The notes beneath the pieces were generated by a model. The model ran no database searches, was not told the DNA's origin, and saw only the letters and a program-made list of their open reading frames with translations. This document shows, one piece after another, positions 53,926 through 63,300 of a stretch of DNA of 64,000 nt (position 1 is its first letter; the number at the start of each line of letters is the position of its first letter). Position numbers and translations under genes: made by a program. Where the stretch lies: contig JAJRSW010000012.1 of NCBI GenBank assembly GCA_024278595.1, positions 21,421 through 85,420 on the forward strand, written 5' to 3'. The stretch comes from Fidelibacterota bacterium. Its GTDB lineage: Bacteria; Fidelibacterota; UBA8477; JABMPR01.

Positions 53926-53972
53926 TAGCAGGGGGCGGATTTGAACCGCCGACACCCGGCTTATGAAGTCTG
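53926..53972 (-). pseudogene. tRNA(CAU) 3'-half fragment
   Basis: On the minus strand this gives an anticodon loop TTCATAA (anticodon CAU), stem half GCCGG, variable loop GTGTC, a perfect T-arm GGCGG-TTCAAAT-CCGCC and an acceptor 3' strand CCCTGCT with A. The 5' half is missing: the sequence pairing with GCCGG would be CAGAC, only three of five bases match, and no D-arm follows. CCA is not encoded. It is what remains when an element integrates at the anticodon loop of a methionine or isoleucine-2 tRNA gene. Confidence 0.75.
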
Positions 53973-54050
53973 CCAGGGTGAATTACATCTTGTTTATTTA
54001 CAGTATTTTATAACTATTTCTGAAAATACGTATACGCAGACACGTATACG
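53943..54050. repeat. att-like direct repeat B
   Basis: 108 bases matching 38391-38497 in the same orientation: tRNA T-arm to anticodon loop, then GAATTACATCTTG, TTATTTACAG, TTTTATAACTATT, and finally two exact ACGTATACG motifs (54028-54036 and 54042-54050) five bases apart. The matching half of repeat A has GCGTATGGG and ACGTATACG at the same spacing. The paired motifs could be recombinase arm sites. Confidence 0.75.
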
Positions 54051-54074
54051 GAAGTAAGTATGAATAATTTAATA

Positions 54075-55692
54075 CCTAAAAATCCCATATGGGTTAAGGA
54101 TATAAAAAACAATCCTGACAGGGTTGGTTTCAGGATTCCAAGCTGGAACATTCATCATTTAATTCTTCCTTTGACTCACAGAATTATGATATATATAATA
54201 TAATAACAACAATATCGTTATTTTTTTGTTAAATTGGACACACTTATCCTACGGTACCACATACAGACTTATTGAGGAGGGCTAAACGAGCTTGATATTC
54301 AGTAATTCTGTGTATAATCGCCACCAAGTATCTCTGTAATAGTAATCTTTAGGCATCTTCAAGGTATACTGCCTTGAACGATAAATAAGTTTGCCCGCCA
54401 CACGAATAAACCAGGCACGGAAAGTGGCTGGTTCCTGCCTCCATACTTTTCTGTCTGTTAAATATCTGATCCAAATAGTAAGATTATAAGCCAATACTGC
54501 CAGATTCCACAACACATCACTGCCCCAGAAATGGTTCATGATAGTTGTCCCGGCATTTAGCTGACCCTTTACAGCAGCAATCCAGTTTTCACATTCCCCT
54601 CGATCTTTGTACTGGTGGTAAATCTCAAGTGGGGCTTCTTCCAGATTGGTCACATAACAGGTATAATCATATTCAGGTATAGAAAATAGTAGTCCCTTGA
54701 TATGGGTGGTCACCAGGCGACGGATAAATACCAGCTTACGGGGCTGATCCCAGCCCTGTGCCTGATACATCAGTTCTGAATAAGCAATGCTCGGATAACC
54801 CGGGATGTCTTCCCATTCACAGGAAGATATGAGATGTTTCATGTTCCGAAGTTTTACCTTGATCAGGTATAAATCTTTCTGTGCTTCAATGACTGACAGG
54901 GTTTTATTGTCAAAATAGGCGCTATCACACCGATACAGTGCGGTCACTTCTTCGGGAAGACGGACATGACACTCCTTGATAAACTCTGAGGTTCCATTAC
55001 CGGAATAGGTATCACCCGGTCTGAACCAACTGTGCAGACATTCCTTAGTGGAAGTAATCCAGGCCATTTGGGGATGAAAGGACTTCTGTCCTCGCTTCTT
55101 CTCGTTATAGCCTTTACGGGAACCTTCCTGATTGCCATACGATCCCTTCACCGTTGAATCAATATCGATGATCAGACGGGTTGAGTCCAAATATTGGCTG
55201 CGGACTTTTTTACCCAGCTTGCCCAGTATCTCCTGGAGGTGATTGGCTTTCTTGAAATTGAAAAAATTGAGCCGATACCCAATTGTGTTCTCATCGATAT
55301 GACTTTTGATGCCCAGCAGTTTCTGGATCATCTGGTCTTTGGTAAACTCACTGAAATGACTGAGATGCTTAAAATCCGCTAAGTACCCATAAATGATACT
55401 CTTGAATATCGTACTCGTATCATATTTAGTATTGGAAGCGATTGGTAAATTAATACCATTTTCAATGGCTTTGTCGAATGATAACTGCTTTCTTAAAAAA
55501 TGATCTATTGGCAAAATACCTGCATGGTTTGTGAGGGTTTTTGATGTAAATTCAGGCGAGATTTTCTTAGCTCTATTTTTCATCGATTGGGTGCTTTCGT
55601 CTTTTCGTTATTTATTTTATTTATCACATTATAATTTAATAACTTACGAACACCCTTTCGATGTTTTTTATGCTCTATATGGGATTTTTAGG
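54075..55692 (-). mobile_element. IS1380-family insertion sequence, complete
   Basis: A 1618-base element with one transposase gene. Inverted ends start CCTAAAAATCCCATAT on both sides (54075 and complement at 55692), with further matches inward. A perfect five-base direct duplication TAATA flanks it (54070-54074 and 55693-55697). Intact ends, duplication and open frame mean a recent insertion. It landed 25 bases beyond the ACGTATACG motifs of att-like repeat B. Confidence 0.93.
54282..55583 (-). CDS. IS1380-family transposase
   Basis: A 433-residue DDE transposase, full length. The first Asp lies in IDIDSTVKGSYGNQEG followed by KGYNEKKRGQKSFHPQ, the second in YRCDSAYFDN, and the Glu in the Y-2-R-E-like block YKDRGECENWIAAVKGQL. 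The RPGDTYSGNG segment is also typical. No frameshift or stop is present, so it should be active. It belongs to the element 54075-55692. Confidence 0.93.
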   Translation of the reverse strand: MKNRAKKISPEFTSKTLTNHAGILPIDHFLRKQLSFDKAIENGINLPIASNTKYDTSTIFKSIIYGYLADFKHLSHFSEFTKDQMIQKLLGIKSHIDENTIGYRLNFFNFKKANHLQEILGKLGKKVRSQYLDSTRLIIDIDSTVKGSYGNQEGSRKGYNEKKRGQKSFHPQMAWITSTKECLHSWFRPGDTYSGNGTSEFIKECHVRLPEEVTALYRCDSAYFDNKTLSVIEAQKDLYLIKVKLRNMKHLISSCEWEDIPGYPSIAYSELMYQAQGWDQPRKLVFIRRLVTTHIKGLLFSIPEYDYTCYVTNLEEAPLEIYHQYKDRGECENWIAAVKGQLNAGTTIMNHFWGSDVLWNLAVLAYNLTIWIRYLTDRKVWRQEPATFRAWFIRVAGKLIYRSRQYTLKMPKDYYYRDTWWRLYTELLNIKLV

Positions 55693-55742
55693 TAATAATA
55701 AATATGAAGTTCATCACAATCAATACAAAGACTAAATTGCAG

Positions 55743-55762
55743 AAGCTCCGAATTCGGAGCTT
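55743..55762. repeat. Perfect 20-base palindrome
   Basis: AAGCTCCG-AATT-CGGAGCTT. It lies about 230 bases beyond the end of the leftward envelope operon and just right of the insertion sequence. It may work as a bidirectional terminator, although no T-run follows on the minus strand. Confidence 0.5.
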
Positions 55763-55991
55763 TATTAATGTAGGGCTAACCTATATTTGTCTGCCTATTA
55801 TTCCTGCAAGTCTACTATTACTTTGTATAAATTCCTTTTTCCATATTATTAAATGTTTGATTTATCACGCTAATTTCGAACATATTAGAACATGGACAAA
55901 TTCTGTGTTGACTTCGTTTTCACATCATCAACCTGAAGAAATCATGTTGATCGTCTTGGGATCAAAGAGCTATGCTACGTATGGACTAGGC

Positions 55992-57467
55992 TCAAATAGC
56001 TTTTGCAAATGTTACAATCAAAGCAAATATTGGAAATACATATTTTCTTAATTCAGCCAACTGGTCTTGACTCGCATCCAGTTGACCTTGACTGTCTCCA
56101 AGTTGACCTAGACTCCCATCTAGTTGGTTCTGAAGATCCACTAATTCTTGATCATCTCCGTTCAGAGCAGACACATTCTCAGCCATATATATATTCCCAC
56201 TTTTACCACCTACTGAAGGATTTATCTCGATCATAAGACTATCAGGCTGAATTACATCATTTTCACCCATTTTATAATACAGTTTATTGAAATATTTTAC
56301 TTCGGTTTTCTTCTGTTGTTTATCATAGAGATAGTGTTGTTTTCCGGTGGTTTCCCATTCTGGACTATAGATAATCGCCCTCAAATCAACTCCCAAATAA
56401 TTAATCTGCGCTATCTTTCGTTTATGGTAATGTAAAATTGGTTTATTCTTTGAAATAGCATGTGAGTTCGAGCTTCTTTTTGTTGAATAAAAGGGACTCG
56501 CTTCCACTTTATCTGAATAAATACCAATCAATTCGTCAAATTCGTAGAGAAAGTTTTGATTTAACTCACTTATTATATTAGCTTGGAAAACAGGTTTTAC
56601 ACTATTCAGTCCTTTGATATAGAAAGTGTTATTCCCATCAACAGGTACATCATCTTTAACATGCCAAAGCTGTTGATAGAAACTATCTGGTGTTTCAGTA
56701 AATGTTTCTGGCTCAACATACTTAGACTCCATTAGTTTTATTTTATAATACTTTTTTGAATCAAGCAGTGAGTCGGAGTTCAATTGGTACAAATAGGAAC
56801 TCTCAGAAATTTTTGAATATTTCAGTGTTGAATATATAAGGCTGGAACTATCAACTAAGTGGTATATATGATTAATTGGTGTTTTATTCAATTTCTGAAA
56901 ATTTAAATATTGTTTTTTTATTGGTATCTCCTTGTTATCTGTTAGAAGAATCGCTGTGAGGTCATCCTTATTAACAAAACTAACAAACTGGATTGAATTG
57001 TCATTGATAACGGATTCCTCTCTCAAAAGGGCATATTTCCTGTTTAATGCTTCAGTTTTAAAGCGGAAATTCTTTTTCTGCTCCGAAGTGAGTGCCAGTC
57101 GAAAATCATGATCCAGATAATCAGGAACCACAAACGATGTATCCTTTTGGAGAACGGGACGTTTGATGGGATATAACAATGGTAGTGTATATGCTCCAGC
57201 ATCACTCTTCATATAAAAAACTCCCGACATACCCAATTGATTTGAGACTGCGACAAGGATTCGCCCCTTTTTTTTATTAATACCAGATTGACCACCAAAA
57301 TTCATCGATTCTTTGGTGAATGGTACTGACAGCCCTCCTTTTTTGAGATCCTCAAATGTATAGATATAACCAACCATGAAGAGAGTGTCCGATTTCATTA
57401 CTTGGAGCTTTTGGGCTTGAAGAGGAATTACTAATGCCCATACAACAAATATTACTAAAGATTTCAA
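55992..57467 (-). CDS. Secreted or envelope protein with C-terminal heptad repeats, unknown function
   Basis: A 491-residue protein with a signal peptide (SLVIFVVWALVIPLQAQ). The main part is beta-rich and matches nothing I know. Near the C-terminus (about 445-475) three to four units of seven residues repeat (LDGSLGQ, LGDSQGQ, LDASQDQ, LAELRKY), followed by a hydrophobic helix FPIFALIVTFAKAI that may anchor it. The DNA there is a 21-base tandem repeat. The gene overlaps the end of the ExbD-like gene by four bases, so it is part of the envelope operon and might be the component moved or tethered by the channel pair. Confidence 0.75.
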   Translation of the reverse strand: MKSLVIFVVWALVIPLQAQKLQVMKSDTLFMVGYIYTFEDLKKGGLSVPFTKESMNFGGQSGINKKKGRILVAVSNQLGMSGVFYMKSDAGAYTLPLLYPIKRPVLQKDTSFVVPDYLDHDFRLALTSEQKKNFRFKTEALNRKYALLREESVINDNSIQFVSFVNKDDLTAILLTDNKEIPIKKQYLNFQKLNKTPINHIYHLVDSSSLIYSTLKYSKISESSYLYQLNSDSLLDSKKYYKIKLMESKYVEPETFTETPDSFYQQLWHVKDDVPVDGNNTFYIKGLNSVKPVFQANIISELNQNFLYEFDELIGIYSDKVEASPFYSTKRSSNSHAISKNKPILHYHKRKIAQINYLGVDLRAIIYSPEWETTGKQHYLYDKQQKKTEVKYFNKLYYKMGENDVIQPDSLMIEINPSVGGKSGNIYMAENVSALNGDDQELVDLQNQLDGSLGQLGDSQGQLDASQDQLAELRKYVFPIFALIVTFAKAI

Positions 57468-58045
57468 GGAGAAGACTCGAAAATCAATTCTTCTTTCAAA
57501 GAAATGAGGGTAGAGTCTGAGACCATTTTTTCGTCCTCAATAAATTTAAGAAGAAAAGATTTATTAATTTTGTATGTTTCTCTTGGTGAGTCATCTATAA
57601 GACCAACATCTTCCCACAACAAGAACATTTCATCCGTTTCTCGATGTAATTTAGTCTTCAAAGAAAACTCAACTTCTTGTCCGTCAATTTCCCGAGTGTA
57701 AATAGCATCAAGACTTAATGGTAAGCCGTCAATTTGTGCATGATATTTCACAGTAAATATCTGTTCCTCAAACTCAACTGTGACATAGCTTGTATCAAAC
57801 ACTAGGACATTTACTTTGCTTCCCCGCGGCAAAGATTGCACGTAATCCTGAACTTGGTTAGCTTCGTCTTTCGAAATTGAGTCTATAAATGCTTTACCAT
57901 CAGGTGGGAGATCAAACGGGGAAACGTATAATTCCTCGCTAAAATTCATAACAGTGAGAACTACTCCAAGTGTCAATCCTAACAAGGCCATGATCATAAA
58001 TGTATCTAAAGAAAGTAGATAGATATCGGTTTCTTCGTGTCTCAT
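57464..58045 (-). CDS. Single-span ExbD/MotB-like channel partner
   Basis: 193 residues with a short cytoplasmic start, one membrane helix (LDTFMIMALLGLTLGVVLTVM) and a roughly 160-residue periplasmic domain. Asp14 sits at the cytoplasmic end of the helix, where MotB, ExbD and TolR have their proton-binding Asp. The periplasmic part has no OmpA-type peptidoglycan-binding motif and looks novel. It overlaps the MotA/ExbB-like gene by four bases (ATGA), the usual arrangement of such pairs. Assignment is by topology and context. Confidence 0.6.
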   Translation of the reverse strand: MRHEETDIYLLSLDTFMIMALLGLTLGVVLTVMNFSEELYVSPFDLPPDGKAFIDSISKDEANQVQDYVQSLPRGSKVNVLVFDTSYVTVEFEEQIFTVKYHAQIDGLPLSLDAIYTREIDGQEVEFSLKTKLHRETDEMFLLWEDVGLIDDSPRETYKINKSFLLKFIEDEKMVSDSTLISLKEELIFESSP

Positions 58046-59208
58046 GTTGGCTCAACTGTCGTAGATTTTTTCCCAGAGAGAAATTCTAAGTATTTTGAAA
58101 TAGACTCAAACACTCCTTCGGCCGAAGCTGCATGCACCTGGATGTCTGACTTGACTTCATTTATAGATTTGGAAGCTTGTGTTTGAATTTGAGTTAAAAG
58201 GTCATATGTCTTCTCAAGCTCTTTATTTAGAATTTGTATTTTGGTCCGATCTCTTTTAGCAAAAACATAATATTGTTTCCGATCTCCATCATAAAGTTTG
58301 TCAGATAGAAATATATCATAATATATTTTTTCTAAATGATCAATCTGTTCCAATTCTCTCTTGTGGAGTGGGGATACGACAAATATCTCAACAGTCAAGG
58401 ACATTAAATGGGCAATTATACTTGTCAAAACAGCGAAAACATTTCCGCCAAGAGCTCCCTTGACAGTATCAGCAAATACACTATTATCAAAATTTTTTAT
58501 TTGGAATGAATTAGCGACTTCTAAAGCAAAATATATTTGGGCGAATGCTAGAGCTAGTCCGACGAGAGTTCCAATAATTCCAATTCTAACTAGACGGTTG
58601 AGCATATTATTTGTGCTTGAAGAGCGGTCCTCTAGTTTTTCAAGTAGAGCTTTTTTATGTGACTTGAAAATATCATGAAAATATCTTTTTACAGGATTCA
58701 ATTCATGGGTTTGAAATAATCGAGTAACCATTTTTACTGTTTCATGGTCTTTAATGAAATCCATTTGCTCATGTCCAGTATCGATTAGTTGCTTTATAAC
58801 TTGTGGATTTGACTGAATAGTTTTGCCAATAGTGAATTCATAGAAAGCTTGGCTAGAACTCCGACCCCATAAATCTTTAAACAAAGTTCTGACCTGGAGG
58901 TAAAGGAATACATATATGGCTAATTGGATAAGATATTGTAGGATATATGCGATAATTTTGACAAATATAACGAATGTACTTTGGCTAATTTGTTCAACAA
59001 TAAATAATTGGCTGATTTCATATATAGGTCGAATTGCTTCGACACATAGCACTCCGATAAGTGTCCAGATCAATCCAAAAAAAGTTCTGACAGCTGATTG
59101 ATCGTATTCGGTGAGACGCTCTGCATAACAATAGCCGTTTTCATCCTGTTGATATTTAGTTAACCTTGTAATTTGTTCGTATTTTTTTCTTAGCTTCACA
59201 CTATTCAA
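58042..59208 (-). CDS. MotA/TolQ/ExbB-family proton channel protein
   Basis: A 388-residue membrane protein. Two N-terminal hydrophobic segments (about 38-65 and 76-108), a cytoplasmic loop with many charged residues, then the conserved channel pair: RIGIIGTLVGLALAFAQIYF and GALGGNVFAVLTSIIAHLMSL, the family motif GxxGTxxG...ALxxT/N. A C-terminal coiled-coil tail of about 110 residues extends into the cytoplasm. It is longer than ExbB or TolQ. It is followed by an ExbD/MotB-like gene. Together they should form a proton-driven motor that acts on the envelope proteins encoded next to it. Confidence 0.78.
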   Translation of the reverse strand: MNSVKLRKKYEQITRLTKYQQDENGYCYAERLTEYDQSAVRTFFGLIWTLIGVLCVEAIRPIYEISQLFIVEQISQSTFVIFVKIIAYILQYLIQLAIYVFLYLQVRTLFKDLWGRSSSQAFYEFTIGKTIQSNPQVIKQLIDTGHEQMDFIKDHETVKMVTRLFQTHELNPVKRYFHDIFKSHKKALLEKLEDRSSSTNNMLNRLVRIGIIGTLVGLALAFAQIYFALEVANSFQIKNFDNSVFADTVKGALGGNVFAVLTSIIAHLMSLTVEIFVVSPLHKRELEQIDHLEKIYYDIFLSDKLYDGDRKQYYVFAKRDRTKIQILNKELEKTYDLLTQIQTQASKSINEVKSDIQVHAASAEGVFESISKYLEFLSGKKSTTVEPT

Positions 59209-59328
59209 TTACGGCCTCCTCATCTGCATTACATGTTCGAGCTAATAAACAACGCTTCAGCTATTTTTTAGGTATCATCTAAATATGCTGATAATAACAT
59301 TATATGAGTAGATACCATCCCATTCTAA

Positions 59329-60327
59329 CTATAACTGTGCTTGGATTGATATTTTTAGTTCATGATTAGTAACTAGCAAAATATGCTGATCAATTAATGG
59401 TAAAGTATATGATATGTTGAGTTCAAGCGTTTTTCTAATAAGACACAACCCTACAGCCATTAAACTCAAATCCTCTTGTTCATTATAGTATTGATACTCA
59501 TTGCCAGCAGAGATCTCTATTTTTCCAACATTAAAATCAATAACCGAATATTTAGCGCCAAAGCCTAAAGTCAATGGTGTAAAATCACCGGCACTTATAT
59601 CGAAATTCACTTTAAACGTATTAATCAATCCCGAAACTCCCGTCCTGAAAATATTTTCACTAGATTGTAGGGAATCATTATTTCTAAGATATCTATACAT
59701 AATACCAAAGTTCATCAACCTGTTGTTTTCATCATTATCAATTGAATAAAGTATACCTACATCACCCCCACCCATAAATATTTTATCCTTGCTTATATTA
59801 TCATGACAAGCACGTACTGCCCATCCCCAAACCAATCCGCTCCTCTTTTGCGCACCTGAAAGATTTAATGTTCTTTGATTTACAGATAGTTTTATGTCAG
59901 AAAGAATTATCATTCCTGAAGATTCCTGATACTTGCTAGTGTAATAATTCCCTATCTGTTTTTCTAGATACATTAGATTGTAAGACCAGGACTTTCTATG
60001 AAATTCAACCGCTCCAAGCACTTGAATGAGGTGGTCTGAAGAAAGGATGTTTCCATAAGTTCCGTGTGACCCTATAATGCCCATTCGCAGCTTGAACAGT
60101 TCGTTAGCCTTCTGGAAACCTGCATTTGCTGGATTATAATAGGCTGAAAAGACACTAATCGAATCCGCAACTCCAGTATTACCCATAGAAATGGCGTTTG
60201 GAATCATAGGTGTATTAAAATATGCAATTGGACCCCCACCCGCAATTGTTCCAGCCGCTTCTGCCATTATTGTCCACAAAAATAGATTATACAAAAATCC
60301 GATTTGTTTAATTCTCTTTACTATCAA
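59329..60327 (-). CDS. PorV/UPF0164-like outer-membrane barrel
   Basis: 332 residues, with signal peptide ending near AEAAG. FNTPMIPNAISMGNTGVADSISVFSAYYNPANAGF fits the PorV/UPF0164 opening (gene-ordered small residues, then N-P-A). The remaining part is a series of amphipathic strands ending in ISIQAQL. It lies between the giant surface protein and the channel genes. It differs strongly from the other PorV-like protein at 48668. Role as the outer-membrane anchor or exit of the giant protein is an inference. Confidence 0.7.
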   Translation of the reverse strand: MIVKRIKQIGFLYNLFLWTIMAEAAGTIAGGGPIAYFNTPMIPNAISMGNTGVADSISVFSAYYNPANAGFQKANELFKLRMGIIGSHGTYGNILSSDHLIQVLGAVEFHRKSWSYNLMYLEKQIGNYYTSKYQESSGMIILSDIKLSVNQRTLNLSGAQKRSGLVWGWAVRACHDNISKDKIFMGGGDVGILYSIDNDENNRLMNFGIMYRYLRNNDSLQSSENIFRTGVSGLINTFKVNFDISAGDFTPLTLGFGAKYSVIDFNVGKIEISAGNEYQYYNEQEDLSLMAVGLCLIRKTLELNISYTLPLIDQHILLVTNHELKISIQAQL

Positions 60328-60348
60328 AGTATGCCTGAAATCATGATT

Positions 60349-63300
60349 CTATCTGGCGACCATGACCCATTTTGCCTTATAAGCATCATCAACTTTAAGC
60401 AATGCAATGTATACACCTGCAGCAACCTGTCGTCCTGCCTGGTTTCGCCCATCCCATGTTTCATTGGTTTTATTTAATCCCGTTTGATTCTGGTTAATAA
60501 AGGATTTTACCAATCTACCTGCACCATCAACTATTATTACATCAACTTCTTTTGTGTTATTTAAGGGTACGCAATATTCGATATAAACATGATCACCAAC
60601 CCTAAATGGATTATCCGCAGTAATGATCGAGTAGTTGGTTCTGTTTATTGCAGAGCTACTAATCCCAGAAGTATTAAAGAATACATCATCAACATAATAC
60701 ATAGTAGCAGTGCTTGAAATAATACTTACCTTCTCAACAGGAGCCCATTTTTGAGGATTCTTGATGGTCAAATTAGAATATTTAATTACATCTTTGTCGA
60801 TCAAACCTATGTGATCAATACAATCATATTCGGCAATTAAAAACTCTCCATTCCAGGAGATCAATTCATTCTGCTCATTAAAATCCCACATTAGTGGTGA
60901 GTACATTTGGGCGAACGGATTTATAATTAAATAATCTGCACTCTCAAGAGCAGGAGATGGCATTTTAATTATATTAGCGATGAAACTCTGGATGAGCGTA
61001 TAATTTCCATTATTTGATTGCTCTCTGACGATGCTAATTACTGAATCGATTGAATTATAGTAATCAGGAATTGTATCACCAACATCAAGAAGTTCAATTC
61101 GTAAACTATTCCACATTTCTTCAAAGGCAGATTCTGAAATCAGATTTCTACCGGTTATTAATAGTTTTAAGGGCGAAATATTAATTTTGTTACCTGCAAT
61201 ATCTTGTTGCATTGAAAGGTGGGTTACAATTGGTTTTATTGGATCTTCCACGAGGAGAGCAAAAGCATCGATCTCTAAATTCCCGTCTCCTGAAATATCA
61301 AGAAACTGTTGTTGCAAATTGTTTTGGTTTGTTGGATAACCCGCATCGCTACTAAAATCTGAGTCCATCAACAATCCTATGACGATGTCCGTGCGAATCA
61401 GAATCCGACTCATATTATTAATAAAATCTCTATGTTCAATATGGTGGGCGTTTGTTCGATTGGAATATGATGAGTTTGAAAGGATTGGCATCGCACCGAG
61501 GTGAATAAAAAGGGTAGAGTCAGCATCACCACCTGTATAGCCAAAGTACAAGGGAGAGAAAACATAAGAAGCTGCTTCTGTAGCGAAGCTATCATAAGGA
61601 TTGAGCAGAATGAAAATAGAATCCGCATTAACTGGGACCTCTAAGGTCTCAAACGGTTCAAATTCAAGCTTGCGATCAAAACTCACTTTAATAAGATCTG
61701 ATCCATTAATCACTCCATCGGGGATACCGCCAAAGCCACCATCAATGTAACGACATTCTGTTATGCTTGGTCCATCAGATGAATAGATACCGAAAGGAAT
61801 ATTGTCGACAAAAACAGTGTCCTTTGTCCCACATTCAAGTTTTCCCGTCAAACGCAGGGAAACGAGCTGATTTCCAATGGTCACATCTTCTGGAATAGTA
61901 TTCAATGTAAAGTCTAGTGCCACTTGTGCATTTCCTGAAACCAAAGGATCTGAAGTCAGAATAAGATTGAGAGGTACATTTTGCTCTGTAAATAGAAACT
62001 GAGTCGTATCAATAATAATATCTGATTGACCAAAATTCTGAATCCACAAAGAATAGTTTAAATCACTTTGCCCAGGTGTAACAGATGGTAAATCACTAGA
62101 CGTAAATTGCAGTGATGGTGGTGTTTCCACCAATATCGTTTCACCATTTACACCCAAGGTGATTGTCGTATCATTATGATTCTGATCAGTTATCTTTAGT
62201 TCTAGTGTGGGTGCATACTGTTCTGGTATAATTCCGGGATCAATCATGGATGTATCGAAAATAAAACGAGTGGTTTCCCCCGAAAATATTGTGTCCAGAG
62301 GAATGAGATGAACCAGATGAAGACTATCGGCAAAACTGAAAGTTGCATCACGGATGAAGGCATTTGCCCCAAGTTCACCTCCCGTATGGATCAATTCTAC
62401 ATTCAATGGAGCAAGAGCACCCAGGCAAACCGTGTTAGTATTTATTGAAAAGGCTTTATACTCGAAATTTACCTGATTTTGTAATAGGAGTTCATTCTCT
62501 GAAAGATTAATAATTGTTTCTGGATATTCATATCCGGTGCTCCCCGTTCCGGACCAGATTAATTGTGACGTTATTGGACCGATATCATTGAAATCTGGAA
62601 AAATTATTTCCGAAAATAAAATCTTAGATGGAGCTCTTGTCTCCATGGATTCAAATGAAAATGGTAATGAAATTTCCGGCTCGTGTGTATTGAAAAATAA
62701 CCGACAATTAAATGTTGAATCTATGATTACATCTGAACCCAGTTTATCGACGGTTAATTCGAACTTGTCTGATTGATGATTCCAGGTGATCGTTTTTAGG
62801 GATAAACTATTCGCACGTGGGACGAGACTTGCCTGTGAATGAATTTGCCAGGTGTTCTCAGAAAAAGATTCTATTTTATTGTTTTCAACCTCATTGATCC
62901 TGAAATCAATCTTAGCTCCGAGGTGTATTGTCACCGGCTCTATATCTGAGGGAATATTCACATAGTACATGACTGTATCAATTTCTCCAGAAGCAAGATT
63001 CACTATTCTGTTTGGCGTCTCATTCTGAAAAAGGTGGAATGAAACCTCATCTTCGAAAAAGAGGGGGTATAATGAATCTATGGTGGCTTGAAAATTAGAA
63101 TAATTACGGACAACGATATTGATTTCCCGGTATGCTTGTGATTGAACAACTGAGCTCACATTTGAGTATACATTAACGATATCAACATTGGCAACCTCGG
63201 GATTATCTTCATCAACCAGTATTCCTGGTTGATGAAATGGCTTATTCCTCGTAGTCAATCCCTTTGCATTGAGCAGAATGTAAGCTCGATCTTCAGTGAT

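Larger units (their letters stand above)
53517..54074. other. Intergenic region with the right integration-like repeat
   Basis: About 560 bases between fabG/the small ORF and the insertion sequence. It contains hairpin mini-element B, a terminator, a tRNA 3' fragment and att-like repeat B. The first 230 bases (53520-53750) show only short unassigned frames. Confidence 0.55.

Noticed and set aside
53926..54050. Intact tRNA gene
   Set aside because: Only the 3' half folds; the anticodon stem partner is mismatched at two of five positions and no D-arm or 5' acceptor strand is found.
55704..56051. Rightward 115-codon open frame beside the insertion sequence
   Set aside because: It contains a perfect 20-base palindrome near its start, overlaps the end of the 491-residue gene, and shows no family resemblance; likely chance.
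57464..59208. Zorya-type (ZorAB) anti-phage defence
   Set aside because: The channel pair resembles ZorA/ZorB in topology, but the partner lacks an OmpA-type domain, the tail is short and no ZorC, ZorD or ZorE gene is next to it; neighbours are surface proteins.
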